64,000 nt of DNA from Paraburkholderia humisilvae (GTDB lineage: Bacteria; Pseudomonadota; Gammaproteobacteria; Burkholderiales; Burkholderiaceae). Of this stretch, positions 59,700 through 64,000 are shown piece by piece. Made by a program: the position numbers and the translations under genes. Position 1 is the first letter of the stretch; each line of letters begins with the position of its first letter. The stretch spans positions 62,001 through 126,000 of the forward strand of contig NZ_CADIKH010000017.1 in the NCBI RefSeq assembly GCF_902859855.1, given 5' to 3'. The notes beneath the pieces were generated by a model. That model had not been told where the DNA came from and searched no databases. It saw only the letters and a program-made list of their open reading frames with translations.

Positions 59700-61298
59700 A
59701 TGTCGAGAATTTCGATGATCGATTCGCTGCTGAGCGCGCAAGGCGCGGCAGTCAGCAACGCGTCCGGCGCAAATAGCGCCGCGCTTTTCGCGCAGACGCT
59801 GCAGCAAAGCATCAACGCACAGAACAACGCGGCCAATACGGCGGCCGCGCCGGCGCCGGCTGCGCAGCAGCAGCCGCCGTCGACGGCCAATCCATCCGGT
59901 TCGCAGCCGCAGCAGAACAACAGCGCGGACAATGCGAGCGCATCGACCGGCACAGGCACCGTGCACCCCGGCGACAGCGCACCGGCCTCGTCACAGCCGG
60001 CGCAGCCGGACGCGTCGCAGGACGCTTCGACGACGAAGCCGTCGTCATCGTCGTCGACGGACAACAGCACGCAGCAGGCCGGCAAACCGGATAGCGACAA
60101 GAACGGCGACACGGGTTCGAAGTCGCAGGACACGCAGGCGTCGAACAGCGCGGATGCAGCGGCAACAGCAGCGGCCGCCGCTGAAGCTGCCGCGCAAGCG
60201 CAGGCACGCGCCAACGCGGCAGCGGACGCGGCCAAGGACGCGAGCGCGACCGCCGACAACGCAACCGCGGACGACGCGGCCACCGCGCTTGCCGGCGGCG
60301 CAAAAGCCGGCGGCGTCGGCGCTCACAAAGGGCTCGCGGGCGACGGGAAATCCGTGCATCAAAAGTACGATTCGGTTCTCGCCGCACTCAACGGGCGTCA
60401 GGATCCGACCGCGCTGCCGGTGCAGAATCTTGCGGCGGGCGCGACCAGCGCCGCGACGGGTGACAAGGTGAACGCCGATCTGAGCGGCGGCGGCCACGGC
60501 ACCTCGCAGGGCAAGGGCTTCGGGCTCGGACCGATGCTCGGCGACAGCAAGGCAGCGGCGGACAATGGCGCGAAAAATATGATGCCGATGGACAACAACG
60601 GGTCCGCCGCCACGACCGCGGCAACGCAAGCGGCGCAAGCCAGCGCGACGAGCGCCAGCGCCGCTGCGGCGGCCGCCGCGACGAACGCCGATAGCGCGGC
60701 GGCGGCGGCGAACAGCCTGCCTGTGGCAGCCGGCAACGGCGACGCGCTGAACGCGGCACTTGCCGCGACCCAAGCGGGCGCGGCAGCAGCGGCCGGAACC
60801 AGCGGCGCAGGCGCGTCGCAATCGGCAAAATCGGGAACGGCGGGCTCGGCGGCCGACGCGCTCGCGCCGCAAGTCGGCAGCACGGACTGGGACGAAGCGC
60901 TCAGCCAGAAGGTCGTGTTCCTGTCGAACGTGCGCCAGCAAAGCGCGGAACTGACGCTGAACCCTGCGAATCTCGGGCCGCTGCAAGTCGTGCTGCAAGT
61001 GGCGGACAACCATGCGCACGCGCTCTTCATGTCGCAGCACCAGCAGGTGCGCGACGCGGTGGAAGCCGCGTTGCCGAAGCTGCGCGAGGCGATGGAGCAG
61101 AACGGCATCAGCCTGGGCAGCGCGAGCGTCAGCGACGGTTTCGCACGACAGAACGGACAGCAGGCGCAGGACGGCGGCAGGAGTGGCGGCGGCCGGGGTG
61201 GCTATGGCGACATCGCTGCCGATGATGCTGCTGCAACGTCGGCGGCCACAGCGGTGCCGACGCGCCGCACAGTGGGATTGGTCGATACGTTCGCGTAG
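59700..61298 (+). CDS. fliK: Flagellar hook-length control protein FliK
   Basis: 532 residues. N-terminal and middle parts are Ala/Ser/Gln/Asp-rich, low in order, as in FliK molecular rulers; the C-terminal domain (residues 395-490: WDEALSQKVVFLSNVRQQSAELTLNPANLGPLQVVLQVADNHAHALFMSQHQQVRDAVEAALPKLREAMEQNGISL) is the switching domain. This is the main FliK; a second FliK-like gene lies with fliST. 66 bp after fliJ. Confidence 0.93.
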   Translation: MSRISMIDSLLSAQGAAVSNASGANSAALFAQTLQQSINAQNNAANTAAAPAPAAQQQPPSTANPSGSQPQQNNSADNASASTGTGTVHPGDSAPASSQPAQPDASQDASTTKPSSSSSTDNSTQQAGKPDSDKNGDTGSKSQDTQASNSADAAATAAAAAEAAAQAQARANAAADAAKDASATADNATADDAATALAGGAKAGGVGAHKGLAGDGKSVHQKYDSVLAALNGRQDPTALPVQNLAAGATSAATGDKVNADLSGGGHGTSQGKGFGLGPMLGDSKAAADNGAKNMMPMDNNGSAATTAATQAAQASATSASAAAAAAATNADSAAAAANSLPVAAGNGDALNAALAATQAGAAAAAGTSGAGASQSAKSGTAGSAADALAPQVGSTDWDEALSQKVVFLSNVRQQSAELTLNPANLGPLQVVLQVADNHAHALFMSQHQQVRDAVEAALPKLREAMEQNGISLGSASVSDGFARQNGQQAQDGGRSGGGRGGYGDIAADDAAATSAATAVPTRRTVGLVDTFA

Positions 61299-61571
61299 GG
61301 CAGGCGAAGTCAACGCAGGCGGGACGCCCGGCAGTAGAACACGGTATGGACCGGCGCTCCGCCCGTTGTGCGTGCATGCGCGCGCAGCGCCGTACGTACA
61401 CAGCGACGCATGCCCGCATTTGCCGCCGCGAGCCGATCTCGAACCCACGAGCTAACCGCGAATCCCCCCTCTTTTCGACCCATCGCACGGCTTGCGTTTA
61501 ACGAACAATGCACGGTAACAAACTGACTTCACGCTGACCTCGGGCAGCCGCCGCCTTCACAGACACGACAC

Positions 61572-62087
61572 ATGGCCACCACGACCGCAAACCAGCAAGT
61601 CGCCGCGCAGCCGCGCTCGCCAGGGCTTATCAAACGCACGCTCGTGATCGTGCTGATCGCGCTCCTCGCGGCCGCACTGGCCGGCGGCGGCACCTGGTTC
61701 TACATGAACCGCCACGAGAGCGCGCCGGCGCAAGGGATGCAAGCGCAGAAGCAGGCCGTCGCGCCGGTCATCCCGGTCTTCTTCGCGCTCGAGCCGATGA
61801 CCGTCAATCTGCAATCGGACGACGGCGAGGCACACTATCTGCGCATCGGCCTCACGCTGAAGCTCAACGATCAGCAGACGCAGGAACACCTGACCGCGCA
61901 CATGCCGGAGATCCGCAGCCGCGTGCTGCTCGCGCTGTCGAACAAGCATCCGGAAGATCTCGCACCGCTCGACGGCAAACGCGCGCTCGCGAAAGAACTC
62001 GCCACGCTGATCGAACAGCCGACCGAAACCGGCGCCCCGCCGGTCCACGTCGACGACGTGCTGTTCACCGAGTTCGTCGTGCAGTGA
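61572..62087 (+). CDS. fliL: Flagellar basal-body-associated protein FliL
   Basis: 171 residues with one membrane segment at residues 18-40 and the FliL periplasmic domain (VNLQSDDGEAHYLRIGLTLKL, MPEIRSRVLLALSNKHPEDL). Sits at the stator, affecting torque. The start follows a 273-bp gap after fliK, longer than other gaps here, that might hold an internal promoter. Confidence 0.93.
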   Translation: MATTTANQQVAAQPRSPGLIKRTLVIVLIALLAAALAGGGTWFYMNRHESAPAQGMQAQKQAVAPVIPVFFALEPMTVNLQSDDGEAHYLRIGLTLKLNDQQTQEHLTAHMPEIRSRVLLALSNKHPEDLAPLDGKRALAKELATLIEQPTETGAPPVHVDDVLFTEFVVQ

Positions 62088-62146
62088 TGACGCGTCGCGC
62101 CAGAGCGCGTCTTCCCCAATCGCGAACCGACGCACAAGGAATCTAG

Positions 62147-63145
62147 ATGGGCCACGAAGAGTTCATGTCCCAGGAGGAGGTCGATGCCCTCCTGAAAGGC
62201 GTCACCGGCGAGCACGACGACAAGTCCGAGCAGGCCGACCGGGCGGGCGTACGCCCGTACAACATCGCGACCCAGGAGCGCATCGTCCGCGGCCGGATGC
62301 CCGGCCTCGAAATCATCAACGAGCGCTTTGCGCGACTGATGCGCGTCGGCATCTTCAACTTCATGCGGCGCACCGCCGAGATCTCGGTCGGTCCGGTGAA
62401 GGTGCAGAAGTACAGCGAGTTCACGCGCAACCTGCCGATCCCGACCAACCTGAATCTGGTGCACGTGAAGCCGCTGCGCGGCACGTCGCTGTTCGTGTTC
62501 GACCCGAACCTCGTGTTTTTCGTGGTCGACAACCTGTTCGGCGGCGATGGGCGCTTCCATACGCGCGTCGAAGGGCGCGACTTCACGCAGACCGAGCAGC
62601 GCATCATCAGCAAGCTGCTCAGCCTCGTGTTCGAGCACTACACGACCGCGTGGAAAAGCGTGCGCCCGCTGCAGTTCGAGTTCGTGCGCTCGGAAATGCA
62701 CACGCAGTTCGCGAACGTCGCGACGCCGAACGAAGTGGTCGTCGTCACCCAGTTCTCGATCGAGTTCGGCTCGACCGGCGGCACGCTGCACATCTGCATG
62801 CCGTACTCGATGATCGAGCCGATCCGCGATGTGCTGTCCTCGCCAATCCAGGGCGAAGCGCTCGAAGTCGACCGCCGCTGGGTGCGCGTGCTGTCGCAGC
62901 AGGTGCAGGCCGCCGAGGTTGAGGTAACCGCCGACCTCGCGCAGATCCCGATCACGTTCGAGAAAATCCTCAACATGAAGGCGGGCGACGTGCTGCCGAT
63001 CAACATCCCGGAATTCATTACCGCGAAGGTCGACGGCGTGCCGGTGATGGAATGCGGTTACGGAATTTTCAATGGTCAATACGCGTTGCGGGTCCTGAAG
63101 ATGATCAGCGCCGCGGACACAATGAAGGAAGGCGGATATGAGTGA
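62147..63145 (+). CDS. fliM: Flagellar motor switch protein FliM
   Basis: 332 residues. C-ring protein that binds phospho-CheY: the N-terminal motif FMSQEEVDALLKG is the CheY-binding peptide. Middle domain (LRVGIFNFMRRTAEISVGPVK, VDNLFGGDG) and C-terminal SpoA domain follow. AAGGA precedes the ATG. Overlaps fliN by 8 bp. Confidence 0.96.
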   Translation: MGHEEFMSQEEVDALLKGVTGEHDDKSEQADRAGVRPYNIATQERIVRGRMPGLEIINERFARLMRVGIFNFMRRTAEISVGPVKVQKYSEFTRNLPIPTNLNLVHVKPLRGTSLFVFDPNLVFFVVDNLFGGDGRFHTRVEGRDFTQTEQRIISKLLSLVFEHYTTAWKSVRPLQFEFVRSEMHTQFANVATPNEVVVVTQFSIEFGSTGGTLHICMPYSMIEPIRDVLSSPIQGEALEVDRRWVRVLSQQVQAAEVEVTADLAQIPITFEKILNMKAGDVLPINIPEFITAKVDGVPVMECGYGIFNGQYALRVLKMISAADTMKEGGYE

Positions 63146-63620
63146 CCTGAACGGGACCCCCACCCCGACCCCGAACCCGGTTCCGGCTATGCCGCTGCCG
63201 GAAATTGCCCCGGGTGCCGAAGCCGCGGCTGGCGAAGCAGGCGATCCCGCGCTCGACGATTGGGCGGCCGCGCTGGCCGAGCAGAACGGCAACGATGTGA
63301 CGCCCGCCGCGGCAGGTGTCTTCCAGCCGCTGTCGAAGGTGACGTCGACTGCGACGCGCAACGATATCGACATGATTCTGGACATCCCCGTCCAGATGAC
63401 CGTCGAGCTCGGCCGCACAAAGATCGCGATCCGCAACCTGCTGCAGCTCGCGCAAGGCTCGGTCGTGGAACTCGACGGCCTTGCCGGCGAACCGATGGAC
63501 GTGCTCGTCAACGGCTGCCTGATCGCGCAGGGTGAAGTGGTGGTCGTCAACGACAAGTTCGGCATCCGCCTCACCGACATCATCACGCCGTCCGAGCGGA
63601 TCCGGAAACTGAACCGATGA
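63138..63620 (+). CDS. fliN: Flagellar motor switch protein FliN
   Basis: 160 residues. Acidic, Pro/Ala-rich N-terminal half, then the SpoA C-ring domain (DIPVQMTVELGRTKIAIRNLLQLAQGSVVELDGLAGEPMDVLVNGCLIAQGEVVVVNDKFGIRLTDI). Stop codon overlaps the fliO start (ATGA). Confidence 0.96.
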   Translation: MSDLNGTPTPTPNPVPAMPLPEIAPGAEAAAGEAGDPALDDWAAALAEQNGNDVTPAAAGVFQPLSKVTSTATRNDIDMILDIPVQMTVELGRTKIAIRNLLQLAQGSVVELDGLAGEPMDVLVNGCLIAQGEVVVVNDKFGIRLTDIITPSERIRKLNR

Positions 63621-64000
63621 AACCCGCAGTGGTCGCGGCCGGGCATCGGACGTCCGCGCGCGACGGTTTATGGCGCTTCGGGAAACGCGCGATGCGCATG
63701 AACCGCGGCGCCTGTATCGCAACGGTCATCGCCGCGTGCGCACCGTTGTCCGCCCAGGCGGCGGACCTCAACGCAGTCAACCACGCCGCGCAGATCGCAT
63801 CCGGCGTCGGCGCAGGCTCTGCCGTGCCGGCGCTCGGCGCGGGCGCGATCCTGCAAACCCTGATTGGCCTGGCCGTCGTGATCGCGCTCGTGTTCGGCTG
63901 CGCGTGGCTCGCGCGGCGCCTCGGCTTGCAGCCCGGTCAGCGCGGCGGCCTCGTGAAAACCATCGGCGGCACATCGCTCGGCGGCAAGGAGCGCGTCGCG
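63617..64000 (+). CDS. fliO: Flagellar biosynthetic protein FliO (partial, 3' end beyond window)
   Basis: 128 residues seen. N-terminal region MKPAVVAAGHRTSARDG, then a signal-like segment (RMNRGACIATVIAACAPLSAQAADL) and a membrane segment near residues 77-95 (LQTLIGLAVVIALVFGCAW). FliO helps assemble the export gate with FliP. The gene overlaps fliN by 4 bp and runs off the end of the window; an internal ATG at about residue 26-28 is a possible alternative start. Confidence 0.85.
   Translation, partial: MKPAVVAAGHRTSARDGLWRFGKRAMRMNRGACIATVIAACAPLSAQAADLNAVNHAAQIASGVGAGSAVPALGAGAILQTLIGLAVVIALVFGCAWLARRLGLQPGQRGGLVKTIGGTSLGGKERVA

Noticed and set aside
1..64000. CRISPR arrays, insertion sequences, tRNA/rRNA genes, integrase or attachment sites
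   Set aside because: None seen on reading through; no regularly spaced repeats, transposase motifs or cloverleaf patterns.

Overview
The window looks like chromosomal DNA of a betaproteobacterium of the Burkholderia/Paraburkholderia type. The evidence is very high GC with strong GC3 bias (giving many long antisense open frames), Burkholderiales-style neighbourhoods (ahcY - small membrane protein - metF behind an SAH riboswitch; fliE/S/T/K on one strand facing fliF-O on the other; folB next to a FolM-like reductase and a MidA-like methyltransferase), and a Burkholderiales-type intergenic GC-rich repeat in the dpp operon. I saw no insertion sequence, phage, CRISPR array, tRNA or rRNA.

Layout. 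1-7.8 kb: a small His-rich exported protein; a three-gene catabolic operon on the minus strand (C4-dicarboxylate symporter, D-tartrate-dehydratase-like enolase-superfamily enzyme, PcaB/fumarase-type lyase) controlled by a divergent HutC-type GntR regulator and a very clear twin operator; then a FadR-type GntR regulator divergent from an altronate/galactarate dehydratase, again with a recognisable operator between them. 7.9-13.3 kb: a membrane diguanylate cyclase, a DUF2442 protein, a single-domain response regulator, a TSUP permease and an O-methyltransferase. 13.4-19.5 kb: glmS and glmU (UDP-GlcNAc synthesis), a cytochrome P450 lacking the usual I-helix threonine, and ttcA. 20-29 kb: a degenerate ECF-like sigma factor, folB, a FolM-like reductase and a MidA-like methyltransferase whose start codons are only 13 bp apart, DUF2905, gst-cca with overlapping stop and start, an NDUFA9-like protein, a lytic transglycosylase, and 5-formyl-THF cyclo-ligase. 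29-32.3 kb: a winged-helix regulator facing pxpBCA (5-oxoprolinase). 32.3-35.6 kb: a G-quadruplex tract, a frameshifted TPR-glycosyltransferase gene, and a TraB/GumN protein.

35.7-46.1 kb, all minus strand: dppABCDF dipeptide ABC transporter with hairpins between dppA/dppB and dppB/dppC; metF, a small membrane protein and ahcY behind an SAH riboswitch (the SAM recycling cycle); and lrgAB with a divergent LysR regulator. 47-50.7 kb: a second, soluble diguanylate cyclase and an AidB-type acyl-CoA dehydrogenase. 50.7-64 kb: flagellar genes. On the minus strand fliE, then fliS-fliT-(fliK-like)-(fhlB-like) behind a convincing sigma-28 promoter; on the plus strand fliF-G-H-I-J-K-L-M-N-O, with fliO running off the end. 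These genes build the MS/C ring, the export ATPase complex and the rod/hook-length control.

Start codons were chosen from ribosome-binding sites, family length and overlaps; where the choice is weak this is stated. The most unusual items are the operon at 0.4-4.4 kb and its operators, the P450 active-site change, the hairpin over the dppC ribosome-binding site, the phased short repeats in two regulator-flanked intergenic regions, the frameshifted TPR gene, and the 13-bp divergent pair.
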